64,000 nucleotides of DNA, taken from positions 1 to 64,000 of the forward strand of contig NZ_JACJRT010000015.1 in assembly GCF_014697415.1 (NCBI RefSeq), read 5' to 3'. The DNA comes from Cyanobium sp. FACHB-13342 (GTDB lineage: Bacteria > Cyanobacteriota > Cyanobacteriia > PCC-6307 > Cyanobiaceae). The notes below the pieces were generated by a model that was given only the letters and a program-made list of their open reading frames with translations, was not told the origin of the DNA and searched no databases. Position 1 is the first letter of the stretch; each line of letters opens with the position of its first letter. The translations under genes and the position numbers were made by a program. Shown one piece after another: positions 45,144 through 53,932 of this stretch.

Positions 45144-46824
45144 GTTCATGACTTCCGCCACCTTCCCCGCCAGTCCTCCGGAGAACAGGTCCTGGACCCG
45201 TTACTTCGGCTTCAATACCGATGCCAAGGTGATTGGCATTCAGTACATCGTCACGGCCTTCTTCTTCTTCCTGATCGGTGGTCTGTTGGCCATGATCATC
45301 CGGGGGGAGCTGATCACCCCGGCGGCTGATCTGGTGGACCGCACGGTGTACAACGGCATCTACACGATGCACGGAACCATCATGCTGTTCCTGTTCATCT
45401 TCCCGGTGCTGAATGGGCTCAATAACCTGCTGATCCCCACCATGATCGGCGCTCCGGACATGGCGTTCCCGCGGCTCAACGCGGTGGCCTTCTGGCTGGT
45501 TCCGATCTTTGGGAGCCTGTTGATCGCCAGCTTTTTTGTGCCGGGAGGTCCGGCCTATTCCGGTTGGTGGTCCTACCCGCCCGTCAGCATCCAGAACCCA
45601 TTGGGCCATTTCGTCAATGGTCAGGGCCTCTGGTTGACGGCCGTGGCGCTTTCGGGGGTGTCCTCGATCATGGGCGCCGTCAACTTTGTGACCACGATTC
45701 TGCGGATGCGGGCTCCCGGGATGGGCTTTTTCCGCATGCCGGTGTTCTGCTGGACGGCCCTCGCTGCCCAGAGTCTGCAGCTGATCGGTTTGCCGGCCCT
45801 CACCGGTGGCGCTGTGATGCTGCTGATGGACCTGAGTTTTGGCACCAGTTTTTACCAGGCGGAGGGCGGGGGGGATCCAGTCCTCTATCAGCACTTCTTC
45901 TGGTTCTATTCCCATCCAGCGGTGTATGTGATCATCCTGCCGGTGTTCGGGATCTTCTCGGAGCTGTTCCCGGTTTATTCCCGCAAGCCCCTGTTTGGCT
46001 ATGTGTATGTCTCCCTGGCCTCGTTCATCATCGTGGGCTTGGGCCTGATCGTGTGGGTGCACCACTTCTTCACCAGTGGTGTTCCCCAGTGGATGCGCAA
46101 TCTCTTCATGGTCAACACCATGCTGATTTCCGTGCCCACTGGAGTGAAGGTGTTCGCCTGGCTGGGCACGATCTGGCGCGGCAAGCTGCGGCTCACCACG
46201 CCGATGCTGTTCTGCCTCGGAGGCCTCTTTAACTTCGTGTTCGCCGGTATCACCGGAGTGATGCTGGCCACCGTTCCGGTGGACATTCATGTGTCCAACA
46301 CCTACTTCGTGGTGGGCCACTTCCACTACGTGATCTATGGAGCAGCGGTGATGGGAATCTTTGCCGCGATCTACCACTGGTTCCCGAAATTCACCGGCCG
46401 CATGCCCTATGAAGGCCTTGGCAAGTTGCATTTCCTGCTCACCTTCGTTGGGGCCAACCTCAATTTTCTGCCCATGCACCCCCTCGGCCTGATGGGGATG
46501 CCCCGGCGGGTCTCCAGTTACGACCCGGAGTTTGCCTTCTGGAACGTGCTGGCCAGTTTGGGGGCCTTCCTGCTCGGGGTCTCGATCATTCCCTTCCTGC
46601 TCAACATGGTGAGTGCCTGGGTCCGTGGACCCAAGGCCCCCCACAACCCCTGGAATGCCATCGGCCTGGAATGGCTGTTGCCCTCACCCCCACCCGAGGA
46701 CAATTTCGGTGAGCACGTTCCCACCGTGATTTCCCGCCCCTATGGCTACGGCACCGGTGAACCCCTCGTGGAGAACCAGGCTGAGATCGAACGGCAACTC
46801 ACCCTTCAGGAGGCCAGCGCATGA
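45133..46824 (+). CDS. ctaD: Alternative terminal oxidase subunit I, A2-type heme-copper
   Basis: Catalytic subunit reducing oxygen to water; 563 residues and twelve helices. Heme and CuB ligands are all present: H80, H261 with Y265, H310/H311, and H396/H398 (VGHFHYV). The D-channel glutamate of A1 enzymes is absent: the motif is YSHPAVY (residues 259-265), the A2-type substitution. The first ATG (45133) overlaps ctaC; an ATG at 45148 is an alternative. The subunit should be functional. Confidence 0.96.
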   Translation: MTPEFMTSATFPASPPENRSWTRYFGFNTDAKVIGIQYIVTAFFFFLIGGLLAMIIRGELITPAADLVDRTVYNGIYTMHGTIMLFLFIFPVLNGLNNLLIPTMIGAPDMAFPRLNAVAFWLVPIFGSLLIASFFVPGGPAYSGWWSYPPVSIQNPLGHFVNGQGLWLTAVALSGVSSIMGAVNFVTTILRMRAPGMGFFRMPVFCWTALAAQSLQLIGLPALTGGAVMLLMDLSFGTSFYQAEGGGDPVLYQHFFWFYSHPAVYVIILPVFGIFSELFPVYSRKPLFGYVYVSLASFIIVGLGLIVWVHHFFTSGVPQWMRNLFMVNTMLISVPTGVKVFAWLGTIWRGKLRLTTPMLFCLGGLFNFVFAGITGVMLATVPVDIHVSNTYFVVGHFHYVIYGAAVMGIFAAIYHWFPKFTGRMPYEGLGKLHFLLTFVGANLNFLPMHPLGLMGMPRRVSSYDPEFAFWNVLASLGAFLLGVSIIPFLLNMVSAWVRGPKAPHNPWNAIGLEWLLPSPPPEDNFGEHVPTVISRPYGYGTGEPLVENQAEIERQLTLQEASA

Positions 46825-47405
46825 CCGCCACTACCGGCCAGCCCGCGACGGGCGAGCATCCAAACCACAACCTCACCGGTTTCATCATTTTCCTGTGCTC
46901 TGAGAGCGTCATCTTCTTGGCGTTCTTCAGTGGGTTCGCCCTGCTGAAAACCAGTGCTCTCAATTGGTTGCCCGCGGGCGTGGACGGGTTGGAGTGGCGC
47001 ATGCCGCTGATCAACACCGTGGTGCTGGTGTCCAGTTCCGGCACCATCTGGTTGGCAGAACGTTGCATGGCCAAGGGCAATTTGCCCGGCTTCCGGGCGT
47101 TCTGGCTGCTCACCATGGCTTTGGGGGCCTACTTCCTCTATGGCCAGGCCGTCGAGTGGGGTGGCCTTCAGTTCGGCTTCACCAGTGGTGTGTTCGGTGG
47201 CACGTTCTATCTGCTCACCGGCTTTCATGGACTCCATGTGGCCACCGGTGTGTTTCTGATGGGCCTGATGCTGGTCAAATCCTTCATCCCCCAGAACTAC
47301 GCGGGAGGAGAGCAGGGGGTGCAGGCCACATCTCTGTTTTGGCACTTCGTGGATGTGATCTGGATCATCCTGTTTGTGCTCATCTACGTCTGGCAGCGCA
47401 GTTGA
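46821..47405 (+). CDS. ctaE: Terminal oxidase subunit III
   Basis: A 194-residue membrane protein of the heme-copper oxidase subunit III family with FLCSESVIFLAFFSGFALL, TGFHGLHVATGVFLMGLM and SLFWHFVDVIWIILFVLIYVW. It starts in an ATGA overlap with ctaD. Thirty bases later the first GMC flavoprotein gene begins on the same strand. Confidence 0.94.
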   Translation: MTATTGQPATGEHPNHNLTGFIIFLCSESVIFLAFFSGFALLKTSALNWLPAGVDGLEWRMPLINTVVLVSSSGTIWLAERCMAKGNLPGFRAFWLLTMALGAYFLYGQAVEWGGLQFGFTSGVFGGTFYLLTGFHGLHVATGVFLMGLMLVKSFIPQNYAGGEQGVQATSLFWHFVDVIWIILFVLIYVWQRS

Positions 47406-47435
47406 CCCTTCCCGTTCCCTGTTGAAGTCTTCCCC

Positions 47436-48953
47436 ATGATCATCGACGACCGCCATTACGACGTCATCATCATCGGCAGTGGTGCGGCCGGCGGCACCAT
47501 GGCACGGTCCCTGGCGAGTTCGGGTCACGCTGTGTTGGTGCTGGAGCGGGGCCAGCAGATGCCGCTTGTCGATCAGAACGTCGCTGACGTCGATCTGTTC
47601 CGCAAGGATCGCTACCACCCCAAGGAGCAATGGTTCGGCACCGATGGGGATCCCTTCTCTCCCCAGACCATCTATGCCTTGGGAGGGAATACCAAGATCT
47701 GGGGTGGGGTGCTCGAGCGTCTGCGGGAGCAGGAGTTTGCTGGCCTGCCACTGCAGGAGGGCCGGGCCCCGGCCTGGGGGCTCGGTTCCGGTGATCTGGA
47801 GCCGTGGTACGACCAGGCCGAAACGCTCTACCGGGTGCATGGTCAGCGGGGGCTCGATCCCACTGAACCCACGTCGGCCCAGGCCTATGGGCTCTCTCCC
47901 AAACCGGTTGAACCCTTTTTTGAGGAGCTAAGGCTCGCCTTAGTGCGCCAGGGGGTTCGCCCCTATCCCCTGCCCCAAAGCTGGTCGGAATCCGTGGCGG
48001 ATCCCAGTGGCGATGCGGAGTTGTTCGGCGTCGACCCCGCCCGCGCGTCCACCTCAGTGGTGGTGAAGACCGGGGCCCAGGTGCAACGGCTGCATGTCAA
48101 CCCCAGTGGCACGGAGGTGCGGGGCGTGGAGGCCCTGGTGGATGGCCAGAGCTGGTTGTTCATGGGTCACCAGGTGGTGCTGGCGGCTGGGGCCGTCAAC
48201 AGTGCGGCGATCCTGTTGCGCTCCGCCACCGACCGCCACCCCCGGGGGTTGGCCAACGGCTCCGACCAGGTGGGCCGCAACCTGATGAAGCTGCAGCTCA
48301 CCTCGATCCTGCAGCTCGCCACGGAAGCGAACAGTGGTCGCTACGGACGCAGTTATGGCATCAACGACTACCTCTGGGGAGACCAGAACGTCTCGTTCCC
48401 ACTTGGTTCGATCCAGAACGGGGGTGGGGTTCTGCAGGATGCCCTGTTCGCCGAGTCGCCGCCGGTGCTCTCCCTGGTGACCAAGCTGCTCCCCAATTTC
48501 GGCATCGAACAGCTGGCTTCGCGCTCGATCAGTTGGTGGGCCATGAGTCCGGTGCTGCCCGATCCCCACAACCGCGTCAGCCTGCGGGGGGATCGGATCC
48601 AGATCACCTACCAGCCCAACAACCGTGAGGCCCATGATCGCCTTGTCTACCGCTGGATCGACACGCTCAAGGCGGTGGAGGCTGACCCCGATTGCCATGT
48701 GGTGAAGGAGGCACCCACCCATCCCCGTGGTGAAGCGCCCCTCTCGGCCATGGGCTACAGCTGTGGCACCTGCCGCATGGGCGACAATCCCGCGACGTCG
48801 GTGGTGGATTTGCAGGGCCGTAGCCATGAGGTGGCCAACCTCACGATTGCCGATGCCAGTGTGTTTCCAGCGTGTCCGGCCATGGGCTTCGGCCTCACGG
48901 TGATCGCCAACGCCTTGCGCATTGCCGACGTTCTGAAGGGATCCCTGCGATGA
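47436..48953 (+). CDS. GMC-family flavoprotein, active-site residues replaced
   Basis: A 505-residue FAD protein of the glucose-methanol-choline oxidoreductase family: DVIIIGSGAAGGTMARSLASSG at the N-terminus, YALGGNTKIWGG and the C-terminal CGTCRMG...ADASVFP block. Aligned without gaps to the second GMC protein of this operon, the His of the H-x-x-G-T-C-R motif is Y441 and the Asn of the later A-V-N-P motif is G484. Both normal catalytic residues are thus missing, so it may be inactive, use other chemistry, or serve as an electron-transfer partner. Coupled to the glucosidase gene by ATGA. Confidence 0.85.
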   Translation: MIIDDRHYDVIIIGSGAAGGTMARSLASSGHAVLVLERGQQMPLVDQNVADVDLFRKDRYHPKEQWFGTDGDPFSPQTIYALGGNTKIWGGVLERLREQEFAGLPLQEGRAPAWGLGSGDLEPWYDQAETLYRVHGQRGLDPTEPTSAQAYGLSPKPVEPFFEELRLALVRQGVRPYPLPQSWSESVADPSGDAELFGVDPARASTSVVVKTGAQVQRLHVNPSGTEVRGVEALVDGQSWLFMGHQVVLAAGAVNSAAILLRSATDRHPRGLANGSDQVGRNLMKLQLTSILQLATEANSGRYGRSYGINDYLWGDQNVSFPLGSIQNGGGVLQDALFAESPPVLSLVTKLLPNFGIEQLASRSISWWAMSPVLPDPHNRVSLRGDRIQITYQPNNREAHDRLVYRWIDTLKAVEADPDCHVVKEAPTHPRGEAPLSAMGYSCGTCRMGDNPATSVVDLQGRSHEVANLTIADASVFPACPAMGFGLTVIANALRIADVLKGSLR

Positions 48954-51640
48954 CCGACCCCATCCCCACTGAGGCCAGACGCATGGCCGAGCGTGACTGT
49001 GGTCACGCGCCCTGGAGCCTCTGGGGTAGCTACCTGCCGGATCGCCAGTGGGGCACCGTGCGCGAGGACTACTCCGCCGATGGCGATGCCTGGCGGTCCT
49101 TCCCCCACGATCATGCGCGCTCGCGCGTCTACCGCTGGGGCGAAGACGGCCTGCTTGGCATCTGTGATGAGCAGTGCCGCCTGTGTTTCTCCCTCGCCCT
49201 CTGGAATGGCCAGGATCCGATCCTCAAGGAGCGGCCCTTTGGCCTGGGCAACCCCGAGGGCAACCACGGCGAAGACCTGAAGGATTACTACTTCCACATC
49301 GCCAACACCCCCACCCACAGCTTCATGCGTGGGCTGTACAAATATCCCCAGGCCCGTTTCCCCTACGAGCAGCTGGTGGAGGAGAACGGCCGCCGGGGCC
49401 GCGACCAGCCGGAATACGAGCTGGTGGATACGGGCATCTTCAACGAGGGTCGCTATTTCGATGTGTTCATCGACTACGCCAAGGCCTCTCCCACCGATCT
49501 GCTGATCCGCATCCGGGCGATCAACCGCGGGCCCGAGGCGGCGCCGCTCAGCCTGCTGCCCACCTTGTGGTTGCGCAACACCTGGGCCTGGGGCTATCCC
49601 GACGCCGTCCGTCAGCCGATGCAGCTCGCGGGGGAGCGGCTGGTGACGCCCGCCCTGGGCGAACTGGCCTCCTATGAACTGCTGTTGAACGGTTCGGCTC
49701 AGTGGCTGTTCACCGACAACGAGACCAACAACGCGCGCCTCTTCGGCCAGCCCAACACCACGCCGTTCCAGAAGGATGGCTTTCATCGCTTCCTGATCGA
49801 GGACGAGCAGGGGGCCATCAATCCTGCGGCTGAGGGCACCAAAGCCGCCGCCCTGCTGCAGCACAACCTGGCGCCGGGTGAAACCTGGACGGTGGAATTG
49901 CGGTTGCGGGCGGTGGCTGAGCACGACGCTGGCCGCAACCCCGAGGGCGCAGATTCAGACCCGTTCGGCGAGAGCTTCAATGCCCTGTTCGAGGCCCGGG
50001 AGCAGGAATGGCTGGCCTATATGGAACACCGCGTGCCGGGTCTGGCGGCCGACGATCGTTTGGTCCACAACACGGCCCTGTCGGGCCTGCTGTGGTGCAA
50101 GAAGTACTACGGCTGGAGTGTGCAGCGCTGGCTCGAGGGTGATCCCACCCATCCGGCCCCACCGCCGGAGCGCCTGCACAGTGAAGCGGCCCAGTGGCGA
50201 CGCCTGCACGCCCACGACATCATCGCCATGCCGGATGCGTGGGAGTACCCCTACTTCTGCCAGTGGGACCTGATGTTCCACGCCGTATCGTTCGCGATTG
50301 TGGATCCGGCGACGGCTAAACAGCAGTCGATGCTGCTGCGCACACCCCACTACACGGCGCCCAACGCCCAGACGCCTGCCTACGAGTGGGCCCTTTCTGA
50401 CCCCAATCCTCCGATCGGGGCCTGGGCGGTGATGCGCATCTTCCAGATTGAGCGCAAGCAGGCTGATGGCACGGCCGATTTCGCCTACCTGCGCTCTGCT
50501 CTGCGCAAGCTGCTGCTCGAATACGGCTGGTGGGCCAACCGCAACGACCGCTCCGGCGACAACGTGTTTGAGGGGGGCTTCCTCGGCCTCGACAACATTG
50601 CCGTGTTTGACCGGCGCTTCCCCCTATCGGATGGCAGCCACATCGAGCAGTGTGATGGCACGGCCTGGATGGCATCGCTCAGCCTCAACCTGCTGAACAT
50701 CGCGGTGGAGCTCAGTCGTGATGAGGTCGAATACGCCGACCTGTGTGAGCGATTCGTCTATGACTTTGTGCAGCTTGCCATCACCCTCAACGCGTCACTC
50801 GGTCGGAGCTATCTCAACTGGGACGAGCAGGATGGCTTCTACTACGACGTGATCAAGCGTCCCGATGGCAGCACCGATTTCCTGCGTACCCGTTCGGTGT
50901 CGGGGCTGATCCCCCTGCTGGCGGTGGCCAGCTTCGACGTGGAAACGGTGGAGCGGCTGCCAGTGCTGGATGTGCTCAAAAGCCTGGCCTGGTTTGTGCA
51001 TGAGCGCACCTCTCCTACCTGGCTGCAGGCCAATCTGGGCCGGTGGCACAATGACCGACTGCTGTTCACTCTGGTGCCGGAAGATCGGCTGCGGCGGATC
51101 TGTGAACGGCTCTTCGACGAGGACGAGTTCCTCTCGCCCTACGGCATCCGGGCCCTGTCCAAAGTGTACGAGGACAATCCCTATCGCTACACCGAGGGAG
51201 CAGATAGTGAAGAGCTGCGCTACAGCCCCGCCGATAGCCCGGTGGCCATGTTTGGTGGCAATTCCAACTGGCGTGGGCCCGTGTGGATGCCGATCAATTT
51301 TCTGCTGATCGAGTCGCTGCAGAAGTTTGCCCACTTTTATGGCGACAGCTTCAAAGTGGAGTTCCCCACCCGCTCGGGCAACTGGGTCAACCTCTGGGAG
51401 GCCTCGCTGCAGCTGCAGAGCCGCCTGGTGGGTATTTTCCGCCGCGATGCCCTGGGTCGGCGCGCCTTCAATGGTGATGTGGATCTGTTCCAGAACGATC
51501 CCCACTGGCGGGATCTGATCCTGTTCAACGAATACTTCCACGGAGACAACGGCCGTGGTGTGGGTGCCTCCCACCAGACCGGTTGGAGTGCCGTGGTGGC
51601 CAAGATGATCAATCAGCTCCATCGTTATCCCACTGGTTGA
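48950..51640 (+). CDS. GH63-type glucosidase (MGH1-like)
   Basis: An 896-residue cytosolic-looking glycoside hydrolase with no signal peptide. The C-terminal (alpha/alpha)6 part resembles GH63/YgjK and mannosylglycerate/glucosylglycerate hydrolases: PYFCQWDLMFHAV with candidate acid D440, NSNWRGPVWMPINFLL, and NEYFHGDNGRGVGASHQTGWSA with candidate base E861. Likely substrates are alpha-glucosides such as glucosylglycerate, a compatible solute, or short glucans. It lies between two GMC genes in the putative oxidase operon. Confidence 0.85.
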   Translation: MTDPIPTEARRMAERDCGHAPWSLWGSYLPDRQWGTVREDYSADGDAWRSFPHDHARSRVYRWGEDGLLGICDEQCRLCFSLALWNGQDPILKERPFGLGNPEGNHGEDLKDYYFHIANTPTHSFMRGLYKYPQARFPYEQLVEENGRRGRDQPEYELVDTGIFNEGRYFDVFIDYAKASPTDLLIRIRAINRGPEAAPLSLLPTLWLRNTWAWGYPDAVRQPMQLAGERLVTPALGELASYELLLNGSAQWLFTDNETNNARLFGQPNTTPFQKDGFHRFLIEDEQGAINPAAEGTKAAALLQHNLAPGETWTVELRLRAVAEHDAGRNPEGADSDPFGESFNALFEAREQEWLAYMEHRVPGLAADDRLVHNTALSGLLWCKKYYGWSVQRWLEGDPTHPAPPPERLHSEAAQWRRLHAHDIIAMPDAWEYPYFCQWDLMFHAVSFAIVDPATAKQQSMLLRTPHYTAPNAQTPAYEWALSDPNPPIGAWAVMRIFQIERKQADGTADFAYLRSALRKLLLEYGWWANRNDRSGDNVFEGGFLGLDNIAVFDRRFPLSDGSHIEQCDGTAWMASLSLNLLNIAVELSRDEVEYADLCERFVYDFVQLAITLNASLGRSYLNWDEQDGFYYDVIKRPDGSTDFLRTRSVSGLIPLLAVASFDVETVERLPVLDVLKSLAWFVHERTSPTWLQANLGRWHNDRLLFTLVPEDRLRRICERLFDEDEFLSPYGIRALSKVYEDNPYRYTEGADSEELRYSPADSPVAMFGGNSNWRGPVWMPINFLLIESLQKFAHFYGDSFKVEFPTRSGNWVNLWEASLQLQSRLVGIFRRDALGRRAFNGDVDLFQNDPHWRDLILFNEYFHGDNGRGVGASHQTGWSAVVAKMINQLHRYPTG

Positions 51641-51695
51641 CGTTCACTCCAGAACGTCCACTGGCGATCACGACCTTTCCCTCGCTTTTCCATCG

Positions 51696-53330
51696 ATGGC
51701 CCCGGTGTCTTCCCCGGATCTGCTCACCGGCATCCACAGCTCACCCTTGCCTGTTGCCGAGCAGCAACTTGTTGCCAACGGCGCCCACTTCGATGTGGTG
51801 ATCATCGGCAGCGGTGCCGGTGGTGGCACCCTGGCGCGCACTCTGGCTGCCTCGGGTCTGAAGATCCTGGTGCTGGAGCGGGGCGACTGGCTGCCCCAGG
51901 AGCCTCAGAACTGGGATGCCGAGGAGGTGTTCCAGAAGAACCGCTACGTGTCGAAGGACGTGTGGCATGACAAGCACGGCAAGCCCTTCCAGCCGGGTAG
52001 CCATTACTTCGTGGGTGGGGCCACCAAGATGTATGGCGCCGCCCACTTCCGGCTGCGCCAGCAGGATTTCGAGGAGCTGCGCCACTTCGACGGCATCTCG
52101 CCGGCCTGGCCCCTGCGCTACAGCGATTTCGAGCCCTGGTACCAGCGGGCCGAGGAGCTGTTTCACGTGCACGGCCAGCGTGGTGAGGACCCCACCGAGC
52201 CCCCTTGCAGTGGCCCCTATCCCCACCCACCGGTGGCCCACGAGCCCCGCATCCAGAAGCTGGTGGATGACCTGCGAGCTGCCGGCTTGCACCCCTTCCA
52301 TGCCCCCACTGGGGTGATGCTGGATGAGGCCAACATGGCCTTCAGCCGCTGCCGCAAGTGCAATTGCTGCGACGGGTTTCCCTGCCTGGTGCATGCCAAG
52401 AGTGATGCCGACGTGCTCGGGATGCGACCGGCCCTGGCCAGCCGGACGGTGTCCCTGCTCACCCGGGCCGAGGTGCGTCGCCTGCACACCGATGCCAGCG
52501 GCCGCAGCGTGACGGCAGTTGAGCTACAGCACGATGGCGAAACCCTGCAGGTGAGTGGCGATGTGGTGGTGGTGAGCTGCGGTGCGGCCAACAGCGCCCG
52601 GCTGCTGCTGATGTCGGCCAATGATCGCCATCCCCGCGGCCTGGCCAACGGCTCCGACCAAGTGGGCCGCAACTACATGTTCCACAACAGCAAGGCGATG
52701 GTGGCCCTGGCCCATGAGCCCAACACCACCGTGTTCCAGAAAACCATCTCGATCAATGACTGGTATCTGGGGGATGCGGATTTCGACTACCCGATGGGCA
52801 ACATCCAGATGACGGGCAAGACCAACGGCACGATCATGAAGGGCTATGCACCGCTGGAAACCTTCCTGATGCCCGGCTGGTCGATGGACAAGATCGCCGA
52901 GCATGCCCTCGATTTCTGGATCTCCTCAGAGGATCTTCCAGATCCCGATAACCGGGTGACGATCGATGGCGGGGGCCACATTCACCTCAGCTATACCCCC
53001 AACAACCAGACAGCGGCCCAGCGGCTCTATGGCCGCCTGACCGGGATGCTGGACCATCTGTATCTGAAGAATCATCTGGTGGAGCGCCAGATCTACATCA
53101 AGAGTGAGATGGCGATCGCTGCGGTGGGCCACCAGGCGGGCACCTGCCGCTTTGGCAGCGACCCGGCCACGTCTGTGCTCGACCTCAACTGCAAGGCCCA
53201 TGAGCTGGACAACCTCTACGTTGTCGATACCAGCTTTATGCCGACCATCGGCGCGGTGAACCCCTCGCTGACGGCCATCGCCAACGCCCTGCGGGTTGGC
53301 ACCCATCTGCTTGAGCGTCTGAGGGCCTGA
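51696..53330 (+). CDS. GMC-family FAD oxidoreductase with cysteine cluster
   Basis: A 544-residue flavoprotein oxidising an alcohol or sugar. It has DVVIIGSGAGGGTLARTLAASG and HYFVGGATKMYGAAHFRLR. The C-terminal pair is intact, H479 (GHQAGTCRFG) and N522 (GAVNPSLTAIANALR). An unusual CRKCNCCDGFPC cluster (C219, C222, C224, C225, C230) could bind an iron-sulfur centre or zinc; the first GMC protein lacks it. No export signal is seen. A sugar dehydrogenase donating to quinone or a ferredoxin-like carrier is a reasonable guess. Confidence 0.88.
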   Translation: MAPVSSPDLLTGIHSSPLPVAEQQLVANGAHFDVVIIGSGAGGGTLARTLAASGLKILVLERGDWLPQEPQNWDAEEVFQKNRYVSKDVWHDKHGKPFQPGSHYFVGGATKMYGAAHFRLRQQDFEELRHFDGISPAWPLRYSDFEPWYQRAEELFHVHGQRGEDPTEPPCSGPYPHPPVAHEPRIQKLVDDLRAAGLHPFHAPTGVMLDEANMAFSRCRKCNCCDGFPCLVHAKSDADVLGMRPALASRTVSLLTRAEVRRLHTDASGRSVTAVELQHDGETLQVSGDVVVVSCGAANSARLLLMSANDRHPRGLANGSDQVGRNYMFHNSKAMVALAHEPNTTVFQKTISINDWYLGDADFDYPMGNIQMTGKTNGTIMKGYAPLETFLMPGWSMDKIAEHALDFWISSEDLPDPDNRVTIDGGGHIHLSYTPNNQTAAQRLYGRLTGMLDHLYLKNHLVERQIYIKSEMAIAAVGHQAGTCRFGSDPATSVLDLNCKAHELDNLYVVDTSFMPTIGAVNPSLTAIANALRVGTHLLERLRA

Positions 53331-53338
53331 GCCTTGGC

Positions 53339-53836
53339 TTAGGCGAGCAGGCTGCGAATCAGATCGGCGATCAGCAGGTTGTCGAGGGAGAACAGGCCGC
53401 CACCACAGCTGGCCAGCACCGCGCACATCACCACATACATGGCGGCCTTTTCCCAACTGGGGGGGTCACCCACCCCCATGGGGCCGGCGTAATCACCGGG
53501 GGGAATCTGGTAGGGATCGGGGGCGATGAAGGGAAAACCCGCCTTCAGCTCGACCACCACCGCGTAGGCCATCGACACCAGGATCGCCAGGGCCGCCAAG
53601 GGGGTAAGCAATCCAGGGATCAGGGCGATGCCGGCACCCCACATCGAAAAGGCCGAGAGAAAGCAGAGCCATTGCGGGGTCTGCATGGCCGTGGCCCAGG
53701 TCTTGAGGTTGCGCAGCTTGGGCCAGCCATGGCGAATGAAACAGATCCCCAGAAACACACGCATCACCAGCAGGGATGCCTGGGCCAGGGTGGACGGTGC
53801 TGCTGGCACCAGCAGCTCCACCACGGTCACGTCCAT
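53339..53836 (-). CDS. DoxX-family membrane protein
   Basis: A 165-residue, four-helix protein with VMRVFLGICFIRHGWPKL, LLTPLAALAILVSMAYAVVVELKAGFPF and a periplasmic-looking APDPYQIPPG loop. DoxX/DoxD relatives are linked to quinone-coupled oxidation in archaea and redox balance in bacteria. It is antisense to its neighbours, between the second GMC gene and glgX. The ATG at 53836 drops a non-conserved N-terminal extension. Confidence 0.8.
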   Translation of the reverse strand: MDVTVVELLVPAAPSTLAQASLLVMRVFLGICFIRHGWPKLRNLKTWATAMQTPQWLCFLSAFSMWGAGIALIPGLLTPLAALAILVSMAYAVVVELKAGFPFIAPDPYQIPPGDYAGPMGVGDPPSWEKAAMYVVMCAVLASCGGGLFSLDNLLIADLIRSLLA

Positions 53837-53932
53837 TGCGTTGCGGCCACAAGATCGCCACAACGTACCCACTTCAGCCAACCCTGGCCATGATCGTCAC
53901 AGGCTCCCAATCCAGTGGTTTCGGTAGTGCCC

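Noticed and set aside
44908-46644. 578-codon open frame antisense to ctaD
   Set aside because: Rich in His, Gln and Gly with no hydrophobic or catalytic pattern, whereas ctaD on the plus strand has every ligand.
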